The position numbers were made by a program, and so were the translations under genes. 63,930 nucleotides of DNA, taken from contig DASYYY010000003.1 of NCBI GenBank assembly GCA_035933635.1, positions 1-63,930 of the forward strand. Direction: 5' to 3'. Shown piece after piece: positions 32,485-42,166 of this stretch (position 1 is the stretch's first letter; the number at the start of each line of letters is the position of its first letter). The notes beneath the pieces are model-generated. The model had not been told where the DNA came from. It was given only the letters and a program-made list of their open reading frames with translations, and made no database searches. This DNA comes from JAKIVR01 sp035933635. Lineage in GTDB: Archaea; Thermoplasmatota; Thermoplasmata; Lutacidiplasmatales; UBA184.

Positions 32485-34157
32485 CAGTACACCCGCTCCT
32501 TGGGTTCCCATCGCGTGTAGGCGACGGGAGCATACGAGAGCAGCGGACCCTCGGGTCGATAGCTCGCGATCGTGTGCTTCATCCAGTTCGCATCGTCCCG
32601 CTTGGGGAAGTCCGTGCGCGAGTGCGCGCCGCGGCTCTCGGTCCGGGCGATCGCCCCGGCGACGACGACCTCGGAGAGGTCGAGGATCGCCATCGTCTCG
32701 AGCGCATCGGTGACCGAGAGGTTGAACACCTTCGAGCGGTCGGGGATCCGAAGCTTCGCGGACCGTTGGCGCAGTTTGGCGAGCTCCTCGGAGGCGGTGG
32801 CGAGGTCGGAAGCGTTGCGGTAGATCCCGACCCACGTGTCCATGACCTTCTGGATCTCCGCGCGGAACGGCAACGGCTCAGGCCCATCCTCCCGCGCCAT
32901 CCAATCGCGGATGCGGCTCTCCGATCGCGCGACATCTTCGTCGCGGAGCATCGCGCCCGGCGTCGCGGCCGCGAAAGCGGCGGCGGCCCCGCCGGCCTGC
33001 TTTCCGAAGACCAACGTCTCGAGCAGCGAGTTGCCCCCGAGCCGGTTCGCCCCGTGGATCGACACGCACGCGGCCTCGCCGGCGGCGTAGAGGCCGGCGA
33101 TGTTCGTCTCCCCCTTGATGTTCGTCGAGATCCCGCCCATCATGTAGTGCTGGGCGGGCAGGACCGGGATCGGTTGGGTGACCGGATCGATCCCCGCAAA
33201 GTTCCGGCAGAAATCGCAGATCTCCTGCAGGCGCGACTCGATCCGCTCCTTGCCGAGGTGCATGAGCTCGAGGTGGACGTAGCCGCCGGGGAACCCCCGG
33301 CCCTCGGCGATCTCGGTAGTGATCGCGCGGGAGACGACATCCCGGCTCGCGAGCTCGAGCACGTGCGGGGCGTACCGGGACATGAAACGCTCCCCGGCGG
33401 CGTTCTTGAGAATCCCGCCCTCGCCGCGCGCGCCCTCGGTGATCAGAATGCTGCTCTCGAGCAACGCCGTCGGGTGGAACTGGACGAACTCCATGTCCTT
33501 GAGCCAGGCGCCGGCGCGGTAGGCCACGGCGACCCCGTCACCGGTGGAACTGTGCGAGTTGGTCGTGCGGTTGTAGAGCCGGCCCGCCGGTCCGGTGGCG
33601 AAGATCGTCGCCTTCGCCGCGAAGGCCTCGAACTCGCCGGTCCGCCGGTGGTAGGCGACGACCCCCTGGGCGCGGCCGTCCCGGACGATCAGGTCGACGA
33701 CGTCCCACTCCTCGTAGACCGTGACGCTGACGCCGCTGAGGTGCTCGTAGATCGCCTGGAGGAGCGCGAGCCCGGTCCGGTCCGCGGCGTAGATCGTCCG
33801 GGGAAACCCGGCGCCGCCGAACGGCCGCGCGGCCAGACCTCCGTCCGGCGCGCGGCTGAAGATCGTGCCGAAATGCTCCATCTCGACGACGATCTTCGGC
33901 GCCTCCGTACAGAAGAACTCGATCGCGTCCTGGTCGCCGAGGTAGTCGGAGCCCTTGACCGTGTCGTAGATGTGGGTGTCGACGGAATCCTCGGCGCCGA
34001 CGGCGGCATTGATGCCGCCCTGGGCCGCGCCCGAGTGCGACCGCAGCGGATGGAGCTTGGTCAGGATCGCGACGTCGCGTCCGGCCTCGGCCGCCGCGAG
34101 CGCCGCCCGTTGGCCGGCGAGCCCCGCGCCGACCACGAGAACGTCGTGCCGTTTCAT
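32484..34157 (-). CDS. sdhA: Succinate dehydrogenase flavoprotein subunit
   Basis: 557 residues. FAD motif VLVVGAGLAGQRAALAAAEAG at the start; LRSHSGAAQGGINAAVG contains the covalent-FAD His region; the capping-domain and active-site blocks (HPTALLESSILITEGARGEGG, then YAAGEAACVSIHGANRLGGN) match SdhA/FrdA. It oxidises succinate to fumarate. The ATG at 34157 is preferred over a GTG at 34175 because the TATA-like box centred at 34192 would place the transcript start near 34166. First gene of the operon; divergent from the proteasome gene. Confidence 0.96.
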   Translation of the reverse strand: MKRHDVLVVGAGLAGQRAALAAAEAGRDVAILTKLHPLRSHSGAAQGGINAAVGAEDSVDTHIYDTVKGSDYLGDQDAIEFFCTEAPKIVVEMEHFGTIFSRAPDGGLAARPFGGAGFPRTIYAADRTGLALLQAIYEHLSGVSVTVYEEWDVVDLIVRDGRAQGVVAYHRRTGEFEAFAAKATIFATGPAGRLYNRTTNSHSSTGDGVAVAYRAGAWLKDMEFVQFHPTALLESSILITEGARGEGGILKNAAGERFMSRYAPHVLELASRDVVSRAITTEIAEGRGFPGGYVHLELMHLGKERIESRLQEICDFCRNFAGIDPVTQPIPVLPAQHYMMGGISTNIKGETNIAGLYAAGEAACVSIHGANRLGGNSLLETLVFGKQAGGAAAAFAAATPGAMLRDEDVARSESRIRDWMAREDGPEPLPFRAEIQKVMDTWVGIYRNASDLATASEELAKLRQRSAKLRIPDRSKVFNLSVTDALETMAILDLSEVVVAGAIARTESRGAHSRTDFPKRDDANWMKHTIASYRPEGPLLSYAPVAYTRWEPKERVY

Positions 34158-34188
34158 GCGAGAAATCGACGCCACCGAACGCGGATGG

Positions 34189-34195
34189 AATTAAA
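34189..34195 (-). promoter_or_regulatory. TATA-like box of the sdhABE operon
   Basis: The minus strand reads GTTTAATTCC; the start of transcription would lie about 26 nt downstream, a few bases before the ATG at 34157. Confidence 0.5.
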
Positions 34196-34283
34196 CAGTA
34201 ATCACCGAGGAGCGCTTCCGCTCGCATTTCCCGACGGCGAAACGGCGCCACGAAGTGGCGGACGGTTAACCGTTCTCTGAGCA

Positions 34284-34292
34284 CTTATATAG
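34284..34292 (+). promoter_or_regulatory. Strong TATA box of the proteasome beta gene
   Basis: CTTATATAG is the best TATA consensus in the window, with purines upstream (GAGCA) as a possible BRE. Transcription near 34314 gives a leader of about 12 nt. Confidence 0.7.
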
Positions 34293-34325
34293 CGACCGAA
34301 AGTCCCCCGACCGTTTTCACTGACG

Positions 34326-35012
34326 GTGAAGAGCATGATGCAGGCGAACCAGATGGTGGTCGACGAGGACCGGCTGCTCAAGGGGACGACGACGATCGGT
34401 CTCGTGTGCAAGGACGGGACCGTGCTCGCGACCGAGCGCCGCGCGACCGCGGGCTCGTTCATCGCCAACAAGACCACCCAGAAGCTCTTCCGCATCGACA
34501 ACAACATCGGGATCACCGTCGCCGGGCTCGTGGGGGATGCGCAGATGCTCGCGCGCTACCTCAAGGCCGAGGTGACGCTCTACCGGCTGCGCCGCAGCGC
34601 CCCCCTCAGCGTCGAGGGGGCGGCGACGCTGCTCGCGAACATCCTCAACGGCAATCGCTACTACCCGTACTACGCCTGGCTGATCCTGGGCGGTGTGGAC
34701 GCCAAGGGCGGCCACGTCTTCTCCGTCGACCCGGCCGGCGGCTCGATCGAGGACAAGTTCGTCTCGACCGGATCGGGCTCGACCTTCGTCTACGGGCTGA
34801 TCGAGGAGAACTACAGCCGCGACATGAGCGTCAGCGACGGTGTCGACCTTGCGCTGCGGGGGCTGACCACGGCCATGAAGCGCGACTCCGCGAGCGGCGA
34901 CGGCTACCTGATCCACACCATCACCGCGAAGGAATACCGCGAATTCAGCGAGGACGAAATTAATAAGCGGTTGAAGGCCTTGAAGATTCCGTTGCCTCCC
35001 CCGCTTCCGTGA
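34326..35012 (+). CDS. psmB: Proteasome beta subunit
   Basis: 228 residues. A 20-residue propeptide ends in Gly20 and the mature chain begins TTTIGLVCKDGTVLATERRA, with Thr21 as the N-terminal nucleophile and the conserved Asp/Lys around residues 37-53. SGSTFVYGLIEENY is typical of archaeal beta subunits. The C-terminal ~35 residues are charged and end in a Pro-rich tail. Together with Cdc48 (47468) it suggests the ATPase-proteasome pair. The start codon is GTG; ATGs at residues 4 and 5 are alternatives that would not change the mature protein. Confidence 0.96.
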   Translation: MKSMMQANQMVVDEDRLLKGTTTIGLVCKDGTVLATERRATAGSFIANKTTQKLFRIDNNIGITVAGLVGDAQMLARYLKAEVTLYRLRRSAPLSVEGAATLLANILNGNRYYPYYAWLILGGVDAKGGHVFSVDPAGGSIEDKFVSTGSGSTFVYGLIEENYSRDMSVSDGVDLALRGLTTAMKRDSASGDGYLIHTITAKEYREFSEDEINKRLKALKIPLPPPLP

Positions 35013-35084
35013 GGCGGAAGGCTCCACCGGGTTCGATCTAATCCCTACACCCAACCCCTTTCCGCCAACCGCTTCCGACACCGG

Positions 35085-36989
35085 ATGAGTTTCGACAGCT
35101 TACTCGAGCAAACGCGGGATGCCTTGAAGGAGGTCTTGCCCGAGACCATCGAGGTCACCGACATCGAGCTCGAGGGACCGCACATCGTCCTGTACACGAA
35201 ACAGCTCGATTCGTTCCTCTCGGGGGGCGACCACCTCCGCCAGATCGCCCAGAGGCTCCGCCGGCGGGTCCTGGTCCGCAGCGACCCGGCCTCGCTGATC
35301 GACCCGAAGGAGGCCGAGAAGGCCATCCGCGAGACGATCCCACCCGAGGCCGAGATCTCCGGCCTGTTCTTCGAGCCCGAGACCGGCGAGGTCGCCATCG
35401 AGGCGGCCAACCCCGGCGCGGCGATCGGCCGGCAGGGGTCGACGCTGAACGAGCTCAAGCGCAAGATCGGATGGATCCCGACGGTCGTGCGCACCCCGCC
35501 GATCCCCTCCAAGACCGTCGAGGAGGTACGCATCCACCTGAGGAACGTCTTCGAGGAGCGCCGTGCGTTCCTCAAGAAGGTCGGGATCCGGATCGCCCGC
35601 GACCGGCTGCCGGAGAAGATCTGGGCGCGCAGCACCGCGCTCGGTGGCTACCGCGAGGTCGGACGGAGCGCGCATCTGCTCTCCACCCAGAACTCCAAGG
35701 TCCTCATCGACACCGGGATCGACCCGGGGTCGGACCGGACGCCCTACTTCAACGCCCCGGAGCTGCTGCCGCTCGACAGCCTCGATGCCGTGGTCATCAC
35801 CCACGCGCACCTCGACCACTGCGGTCTGGTCCCGACGCTGCTGAAGTACGGGTACAAGGGGCCGATCTACTGCACGGCGCCGAGCCGCGACCTGATGGCC
35901 CTGATGCTCCTGGACGCGATCAAGGTCACGAGCCAGGAGGCGCGCAAGGGGCTGTACGACTCCTCGCACGTGCGCGACCTCGTCGCGCGGACGATCCCGC
36001 TCCGCTGGGGCGAGACCACCGACATCGCCCCCGACCTGCGACTGACGCTCCACAACGCCGGCCACATCCTTGGTTCGTCGATCTGCCACTTCCACATCGG
36101 CGAGGGCGACTACAACCTCGCGTATTCCGGGGACATCAAGTTCGAACGGAGCTGGCTGTTCAACCCGGCCACGAACCGGTTCCCCCGGCTCGAGACGCTC
36201 ATCCTCGAGTCGACCTACGGCGGCTTCCGCGACGTCCAGCCGAGCCGCCAGCAGGCGACCGAGGAGTTCACCCAGCTCGTCAGCAAGGTGCTCTCCCGCG
36301 GGGGCAAGCTCGTCGTGCCGGTCTTCGCCGTCGGCCGTTCCCAGGAGGTCATGCTCGTGCTGGAGGAGAAGATGCGGGAGGGCAAGCTCCCCAAGGTCCC
36401 GGTCTACCTCGACGGGATGATCTTCGAGGCCACCGCGATCCACACCGCCTACCCGGAGTACCTCAACAGCCAATTGCGGACCCAGATCTTCCAGCAGGGC
36501 GACAACCCGTTCCTCTCGGACATCTTCCACCGGGTCGACTCGACCCAGATGCGCTACAGCCTGCTCGACGACAAGGACCCCTGCGTCGTCCTCGCCACCA
36601 GCGGGATGATGAGCGGGGGGCCGGTCATGGAGTACTTCCGGGCGTGGGCCCCGGAGGAGAAGAACGGCCTGCTCTTCGTCGGCTACCAGGCGGAGGGGAC
36701 CTTCGGACGGCGACTCCAGAGGGGTCTGAGCGAGGCGAGCTTCATGGACGGGGGCCGCCAGATCAACGTCAATGTCCGCCTGGAGATCTCGACGATCGAG
36801 GGATTCTCCGGCCATTCCGACCGGGTCCAGTTGATGAACTACGTCGCGACGCTCGACCCGCGTCCCCGGCAGATCGTGGTCAACCACGGCGAAGAGTCCA
36901 AGGCGGTCGACCTGGCGACCAGTCTCCACAAGCGGTTCAATATCGAGACCCGGGCCCCCTACAACCTGGAAGCGGTACGCGTTCTGTAA
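35085..36989 (+). CDS. fttA: aCPSF1/FttA termination ribonuclease
   Basis: 634 residues: two KH-type domains at the N-terminus (GXXG loop GRQG at 115-118), then a metallo-beta-lactamase domain with ITHAHLDHCG (His240, His242, Asp244, His245) interrupted by a beta-CASP domain and closed by EGFSGHSDRVQLM. This is the archaeal CPSF73-like endonuclease shown in methanogens to cut nascent RNA at U-rich sites and end transcription. Full-length and typical in size. Alone in its direction between psmB (73 nt upstream) and the phosphodiesterase-like gene. Confidence 0.96.
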   Translation: MSFDSLLEQTRDALKEVLPETIEVTDIELEGPHIVLYTKQLDSFLSGGDHLRQIAQRLRRRVLVRSDPASLIDPKEAEKAIRETIPPEAEISGLFFEPETGEVAIEAANPGAAIGRQGSTLNELKRKIGWIPTVVRTPPIPSKTVEEVRIHLRNVFEERRAFLKKVGIRIARDRLPEKIWARSTALGGYREVGRSAHLLSTQNSKVLIDTGIDPGSDRTPYFNAPELLPLDSLDAVVITHAHLDHCGLVPTLLKYGYKGPIYCTAPSRDLMALMLLDAIKVTSQEARKGLYDSSHVRDLVARTIPLRWGETTDIAPDLRLTLHNAGHILGSSICHFHIGEGDYNLAYSGDIKFERSWLFNPATNRFPRLETLILESTYGGFRDVQPSRQQATEEFTQLVSKVLSRGGKLVVPVFAVGRSQEVMLVLEEKMREGKLPKVPVYLDGMIFEATAIHTAYPEYLNSQLRTQIFQQGDNPFLSDIFHRVDSTQMRYSLLDDKDPCVVLATSGMMSGGPVMEYFRAWAPEEKNGLLFVGYQAEGTFGRRLQRGLSEASFMDGGRQINVNVRLEISTIEGFSGHSDRVQLMNYVATLDPRPRQIVVNHGEESKAVDLATSLHKRFNIETRAPYNLEAVRVL

Positions 36990-37134
36990 CCCGTTCGGCC
37001 GGCCGGTCGGAACCGAAGGGTGACGCCCCCGCCGTCGGGTCCGTCGGAGCCTAGCACGCGGCCCCCAGGCCTCTGTAGGAGATATACCCGCGTCGGCTCG
37101 TAGCCGGGCTCTCGTTTCCGGGCCTGTCGATTCC

Positions 37135-38646
37135 ATGACCCCCCCATCCACTCGGTACCTTGTCCTCGGGCTCGATGGGGGGACGTTCGACCTCCTCGAC
37201 CCGCTGATGGCGGCCGGGAAGCTCCCCTTCCTCGCCCGTCTGGTCCAGGGGGGCCTCTCCGCCCGGCTGACCTCCGTCTACCCGCCCAAGACGATCCCCG
37301 CCTGGTACTCTTTCGCCACCGGCCTCGACCCGGGCACGCTCGGGATCTACGGCTTCACCGAGCCCGATGGCGGGCCCGGTCGGAGCCGGCTGGTACAGAC
37401 TTATCGCCCGGCCGAAGCGATCTGGGACGCGCTCTCCCGTCAGGGACGCCGGGTCGGCGTGGTGAACTTCCCGATCCGGAACCCCTACCCGGTGAACGGA
37501 TTCTTCGTGCCGGGGATGTTCGCCGACCAGCCGGCCACGTTCCCGGCCGAACTGGCGGGAAGCCTGAACAAGCTGGTCGGGGAGCGGTACCTTCCGGAGC
37601 TCCCGCCGTACCGGGCCAACGGCCGAAGCGCGTGGATGGAGCTCGCCAACCGCGCCGTACGCCAGCGCGCCCGCATGAGCGAGGCGCTTATCGAGAGGTT
37701 CGACCCGGAGTTCCTGTTCGTGCTCTTCCGGGAGACGGACCGGATCGAGCACCAACATTGGGCCGAGCTCGCCCGCTCGCCCGGCGAGATCCCCCCGGAC
37801 CTGCTCGACTTCTGGCTCGAGGTCGACCGCGCCTGCGCGGCGGTGGATGCGTCCTTCCGCGGCCGCGGCGGCCCCGCCGTCACGCTGGTCATCTCCGACC
37901 ACGGCCACGGCGCGGCCGGGACGGACTTCTTCACGAACCGCTGGCTCCTCGACCGTGGCTACCTGAAGTTCAAGACCGCACGATCGAGCCGGCGACGGAG
38001 GCTCGCCTCGAGGGTGCTGGTCACCCTCGACAAGTTCGGCCCGGCGCGCAAGCTGCTCGCCCCCATCGCCGACCGGCTCCAAGGGGGGCCCCGCCGCGAG
38101 CAGTTCGCCCGGTTCGTCACCGGGGACGCGAGTTTCGAGACCATGGCCAAGCAGATCGATTGGGAGAGCACGGTGGCGTACTCGTACCCCGTCCCCGAGG
38201 CGATCTACTTCAACCCCTACAATCCGACCCTGACGCCCGAGCGGCAGGTCCGCCTCGGCCGGGAGATCCGAACCGCCCTGGAGGCCTATCGCGAGGCGGA
38301 CATCGAGGTCTTTGAGCCGAAGGACCTCTACCGGTCCGTGGCAGGGACGCGCGCGCCGGCGCTCCTGTTGCGGATCAACGCGTTGGAGACCGAATCGCGG
38401 ATGGACTTCAGCTACCCCGAGGCGATGCTGCACCACCGACCCGGTTACTTCTACGGCACCGGGGTCCACCGGATGGACGGCATCCTCATCGCCTCGGGCG
38501 AGGGGGTCCCGGCCTCGGGCCGGGCGGCGCGGCCCTACTCGCTGCTCGACATCGCACCGACGGTACTCGAGGGCATGAGCCTCCCGATCCCCCGCGGGAT
38601 GGCCGGCTCCTCGTTCGCCCCGGCGCTCGGCCACGGAGCGGGCTAG
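37135..38646 (+). CDS. Type I phosphodiesterase / alkaline-phosphatase-fold protein
   Basis: 503 residues. The metal site starts with LVLGLDGGTFDLLDPLMAAG, the nucleophile region is PPKTIPAWYSFATGLDPG (Thr or Ser expected there), and VISDHGHGAAGTDFFTNRWL carries the Asp-His of the second metal site. This is the pattern of archaeal alkaline-phosphatase-superfamily proteins annotated as type I phosphodiesterase/nucleotide pyrophosphatase. No signal peptide is visible, so it is probably cytoplasmic. It lies 10 nt before a glycosyltransferase gene, which hints at sugar-nucleotide or glycolipid metabolism. The substrate is not predictable. Confidence 0.85.
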   Translation: MTPPSTRYLVLGLDGGTFDLLDPLMAAGKLPFLARLVQGGLSARLTSVYPPKTIPAWYSFATGLDPGTLGIYGFTEPDGGPGRSRLVQTYRPAEAIWDALSRQGRRVGVVNFPIRNPYPVNGFFVPGMFADQPATFPAELAGSLNKLVGERYLPELPPYRANGRSAWMELANRAVRQRARMSEALIERFDPEFLFVLFRETDRIEHQHWAELARSPGEIPPDLLDFWLEVDRACAAVDASFRGRGGPAVTLVISDHGHGAAGTDFFTNRWLLDRGYLKFKTARSSRRRRLASRVLVTLDKFGPARKLLAPIADRLQGGPRREQFARFVTGDASFETMAKQIDWESTVAYSYPVPEAIYFNPYNPTLTPERQVRLGREIRTALEAYREADIEVFEPKDLYRSVAGTRAPALLLRINALETESRMDFSYPEAMLHHRPGYFYGTGVHRMDGILIASGEGVPASGRAARPYSLLDIAPTVLEGMSLPIPRGMAGSSFAPALGHGAG

Positions 38647-38656
38647 CCTGCGAGCG

Positions 38657-39817
38657 ATGCCGGGGTGGTCGATCGATTTCCTCGCCACGGCTCCACCGGA
38701 GGAGACCCGGTCGGGACTGAGCCGCGTCGTCTGGGACCTCGGCGCGCGGCTGGTCCAGCGCGGTCACCGGGTCCGCGTGCTGTACCCGAGCGAGCCGTTC
38801 GCGACGGCTCCACCCCACGCCGGAGTCGAGCGCGTGCCGCTACCGGTCGTCGGTCTCAAGCGTGAGACGTACGCCCGCGAGCGTGCCATCGCCCGCGCCG
38901 CCTCCGACCTGCTCTCCCCGATGGCCGACCTCATCGTCGCGAACGACGAGAAGGGCGGAGCCATCGAGCTCCCCCGGGGCCCGCGGGCCGGACGGCCGAT
39001 CTTCGGGATGTTCGCCCACGACGTCCAGCAGCACCACCTGATGACGATGCGGGCGGCGACCCAGCCGAACCCGACGTTCCGGCAGCGGATCGGGACCTGG
39101 CTCGACCGCCGGGCGATCCAGAAGCTGGAGTCCACCGCGTTTCGCCGGGCGAGCGCGGTCGTCGTCGGCTCCGAGGCCAACAAGGAGCTCCTGCGCAAGT
39201 ACTACCCGGTGCCCGCGGAGAAGATCCACGTCATCCCGCCCTCGATCCCCCCGCTGGCCGACTCCGGAGACCGCGCCGCCAGCCGGGAAGCGCTCCGGAT
39301 CCCTCTCGATGTTCCGGTCGTCTCCTTCATCGGCCGCACGCCCGACCGTCAGGGGTTGCCTCTCGCACTCGAGGCGTTCCGACGCGTGCGCGTCTTCTTC
39401 CCCGGAGCGCGGTTTCTGGTCGTGGGCGGACCGGCGCCGTCCGAGCCGGGGGTCGCCGCGCTCGGGATCGTCGACGAGGTGACCAAGGCCCAGGTCCTCC
39501 GGGCCTCCGACCTCTTCCTGTTCCCGGCGCGGTACGAGGGCTTCGGGCTGGCCCCGCGCGAGGCCATGCGGGCGGGCGTCGCGACGATCCTCAGCCGGCA
39601 CGTCCCGCTCGATGGCAACGACGGCGTCGAGGTCGCGCGGATCGTCAAGGAGGACGACGCCGGAGCCTACGCCTCGGAGCTCGCCGAACTGCTCGCCGAC
39701 CCTGCGCTCCGCCGGACGCTCGCGGAGCGCGGCCGCGCCTACTCCGAGCGGTTCGGGCCCGAGGTCATGGCCGAGAAGTTCGAGGCGGTCTTCCGCCCGT
39801 TCTTGCCGGACGCCTAG
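38657..39817 (+). CDS. GT4-family glycosyltransferase
   Basis: 386 residues with a GT-B layout: an N-terminal Rossmann half beginning IDFLATAPPEETRSGLSRVV, a linker at about 195 (KIHVIPPSIPPL) and a C-terminal half PVVSFIGRTPDRQGLPLALEA. The EX7E-type motif is ARYEGFGLAPREAMRAG. It probably transfers a sugar from a nucleotide donor onto a lipid or glycan. Cotranscription with the phosphodiesterase-like gene is likely (10-nt gap). Donor and acceptor unknown. Confidence 0.88.
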   Translation: MPGWSIDFLATAPPEETRSGLSRVVWDLGARLVQRGHRVRVLYPSEPFATAPPHAGVERVPLPVVGLKRETYARERAIARAASDLLSPMADLIVANDEKGGAIELPRGPRAGRPIFGMFAHDVQQHHLMTMRAATQPNPTFRQRIGTWLDRRAIQKLESTAFRRASAVVVGSEANKELLRKYYPVPAEKIHVIPPSIPPLADSGDRAASREALRIPLDVPVVSFIGRTPDRQGLPLALEAFRRVRVFFPGARFLVVGGPAPSEPGVAALGIVDEVTKAQVLRASDLFLFPARYEGFGLAPREAMRAGVATILSRHVPLDGNDGVEVARIVKEDDAGAYASELAELLADPALRRTLAERGRAYSERFGPEVMAEKFEAVFRPFLPDA

Positions 39818-39854
39818 GTGCGACCAGCGGACCGGGGCGGGCTTTGCGACGGAA

Positions 39855-40418
39855 TCATTCGGATCGGGTGGAACCCTCGTCGGGAAACTCGTCGAGCCGC
39901 CACTCCCGCGAGCTCCGGGTTCCCGCGCCCCGACCGCTCCGTGCGGCGAAGCCGGTCCACCGCGCGCCCTCCGGAACCCCGCCCGCCTCGAGGGTATCGA
40001 GCAGGAGCCGAAGCGCGTCGCGGTGCTCGACGAAGAGCGAGCGGGTCGATTCCGGCCAGGGCTCGGCGGCCCGGAGGACTTCCGGAGCGGGTCCTTCGAC
40101 GCTCCAGATCCCGATCGGCCGCGTGTTCGGCGTGCCCGCCCGCTCGAGCAGTTTCACCGCGAGCGATCGGCGCGACAGGGCCACCGCGACCCAGTCGCCG
40201 TAGGTTCGGCGTACCACCGCCTGGCGCAGCAGCGTCTTCCAGTCGGCGAGCTTGAGCTCGACGAGCCCGACCTCCTCGCCGCGCCGAGCGACGACGTCGA
40301 AGAAGTCCGCTCCATCGGGATCGACCCACACCCGGAACCCCTGCGACTCGAGGTGGGCGCGGACGGCGGGAGCGAGGTCCGACTCCCGTCGGGGCCGCTC
40401 GACCCGCCGCCGGCTCAT
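39855..40418 (-). CDS. PD-(D/E)XK nuclease-like protein in the mutSL operon
   Basis: 187 residues. A basic N-terminus is followed by DFFDVVARRGEEVGLVELKL at about residues 39-58: the Asp, then Glu-Leu-Lys, form the D...ExK pattern of the restriction-endonuclease-like fold. The rest is alpha/beta with no second domain. It starts at an ATG that overlaps the mutL stop (ATGA), so it is translated as the last gene of mutS-mutL-nuclease. A role in strand processing during mismatch repair is a tempting inference, but the match is only to the core motif. Convergent with the GT4 gene, 37 bp apart. Confidence 0.65.
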   Translation of the reverse strand: MSRRRVERPRRESDLAPAVRAHLESQGFRVWVDPDGADFFDVVARRGEEVGLVELKLADWKTLLRQAVVRRTYGDWVAVALSRRSLAVKLLERAGTPNTRPIGIWSVEGPAPEVLRAAEPWPESTRSLFVEHRDALRLLLDTLEAGGVPEGARWTGFAARSGRGAGTRSSREWRLDEFPDEGSTRSE

Positions 40419-42166
40419 GCCCCGCTGCGACCGAACCAGCGGTCGAGCTTGGGCCGATCGAGCCGGAGCATGATCGGTCGCCCGTGCGGACACGTCGCGG
40501 CCGGTCCGGCCAACGCGTAGAGCGCCTCGAGGACGCGGCCCATCTCCTCGCTCTCGACGGGGTCGCCCGCGCGGATCGCGGCGTGGCAGGCGATCGACGC
40601 GGCGATCCGGTCCTCCATCGCATCCCCGACGGTGAGCCGCCCGCCATCGGCGAGCTCGTCGAGCAGCGGGGGCAGCTCGGTCGCGCGGGCGCGCCGGCCG
40701 CGGTAGGTGGGCACGGCGTGGACGCGCCAGGCGTTCCCGCCCCACTCCTCGACCTGGAAGCCCGACGAGGCGACCGCGTCGGCGTGGGCGCGGAGCGCTT
40801 CCGACTGACGGGCAGACAGTTCGACGCGCACGGGCGTGACGAGCTCCTGCCGGGCGAGGTGCCCCTTCTCGCGCAGCTCGGCGTAGACCACCCGTTCGGC
40901 GGCGGCATGCTGGTCGATGAGCACCAGGTCGTCGCCGCTCGAGGCCACCCAGTACAGCGCTCCGACGCAACCGAGGAGGACGACCTCCGGATGCCGGGGG
41001 CCGGCCGCGACGACGCGCCCGGAGCCGGGGACGTCGAGGAAGGTCTGCCGCACCCCCGGGGCGAACGCCGTGGAGACCTGCGCGGGGACCTCGAGCGAGA
41101 TCATCTCCGGCGGCGGACGGGCGAACGCGGTGGCCGCGCCGTAGGGGGTCTCGGCCGGCTGCGGGTTGCCGACGAGCGCCTGGGCGACGGCGCGCCGGAC
41201 GACGTCGGCGATCAGGCTCTCCCGCGCGAGCCGGACCTCGTGCTTGGTCGGGTGGACGTTGACGTCGACCCCGCCCGGGGAGATCTTCAGGTTCAGCACC
41301 CCGAACGGGTGGCGCGTCCGCGGAAGGTAATCCAGGAACGCGACCCGGACCGCCTGCTGGAGCGCGCGTGAGCCGACGCTGCGGCCGTTGACGCTGACGA
41401 AGATGCCGGCGGAAGTGCTCCGCGACAGCGGCGGTCGGGAGAACCATCCGCTACCGGCGAAGCCGTCGCCGTGAAGGTCGACGCGGAACGCGTGGTCGGC
41501 GAACTCCGTGCCGAAGACCGACTGGGCGGCCTCCAGCGGATCGATCGTCGCGGCGTAGCGGAGCACCGACTGACCGTTGGCCTCGAGCGCGAGGGCGACC
41601 CCGGGCTGGGCGAGGTGCGTGCGGTCCAGCACGGCCGTGACCTCGAGCTGTTCGGAGGCGGCCCCCTTGAGGAACTTCCGGCGGGCCGGCACGTTGTAGA
41701 AGAGCTCGCGCACCGTGACGGTGGTGCCCTCGCTGCGCGGCGCGAGGAAGGTCGCCCCAGGGGATCCCCCCTCCGAGGTGATGCCGTGCGCCTCGGACGA
41801 GCCCCTCGCACGCGTGAGGACGGTGAGCTTCGAGACCGCGGCGATCGCGGCGAGCGCCTCGCCCCGGAAGCCCAGCGTCGCGATCCCCTCGAGCGAGGTC
41901 CCCGCGGGAAGCTTGCTCGTCGCGTACCGTTCGAGCGCCAAGGGCAGCTCGTCGGCGGCGATGCCGCCGCCGTCGTCGGCGACGGTGATCTCGGACAGAC
42001 CGCCCCCTTCGAGACGCACGGTCACCCGGGTGGCACCGGCGTCGATGGCGTTCTCCACGAGCTCCTTGACCGCCGACGCGGGCCGCTCGACGACCTCGCC
42101 GGCGGCGATCCGGCCGATGAGCTCGGGGTCGAGCCGGCGGATGCGAGGCAGGAACGTCTCCATCAT
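40415..42166 (-). CDS. mutL: DNA mismatch repair protein MutL
   Basis: 583 residues. The GHKL ATPase N-terminus has IRRLDPELIGRIAAGEVVER, ELVENAIDAGAT and GFRGEALAAIAAVS. The C-terminal domain has the endonuclease-type motif DQHAAAERVVYAEL, ACHAAIRAGDP and CPHGRP. Compared with the usual DQHA(x)2E(x)4E, the second Glu position is Ala with Glu one step later. The start ATG overlaps the mutS stop. It is expected to nick DNA after mismatch recognition by MutS. The mutSL pair is patchy in Archaea, so transfer from Bacteria at some time is possible. Confidence 0.95.
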   Translation of the reverse strand: MMETFLPRIRRLDPELIGRIAAGEVVERPASAVKELVENAIDAGATRVTVRLEGGGLSEITVADDGGGIAADELPLALERYATSKLPAGTSLEGIATLGFRGEALAAIAAVSKLTVLTRARGSSEAHGITSEGGSPGATFLAPRSEGTTVTVRELFYNVPARRKFLKGAASEQLEVTAVLDRTHLAQPGVALALEANGQSVLRYAATIDPLEAAQSVFGTEFADHAFRVDLHGDGFAGSGWFSRPPLSRSTSAGIFVSVNGRSVGSRALQQAVRVAFLDYLPRTRHPFGVLNLKISPGGVDVNVHPTKHEVRLARESLIADVVRRAVAQALVGNPQPAETPYGAATAFARPPPEMISLEVPAQVSTAFAPGVRQTFLDVPGSGRVVAAGPRHPEVVLLGCVGALYWVASSGDDLVLIDQHAAAERVVYAELREKGHLARQELVTPVRVELSARQSEALRAHADAVASSGFQVEEWGGNAWRVHAVPTYRGRRARATELPPLLDELADGGRLTVGDAMEDRIAASIACHAAIRAGDPVESEEMGRVLEALYALAGPAATCPHGRPIMLRLDRPKLDRWFGRSGA

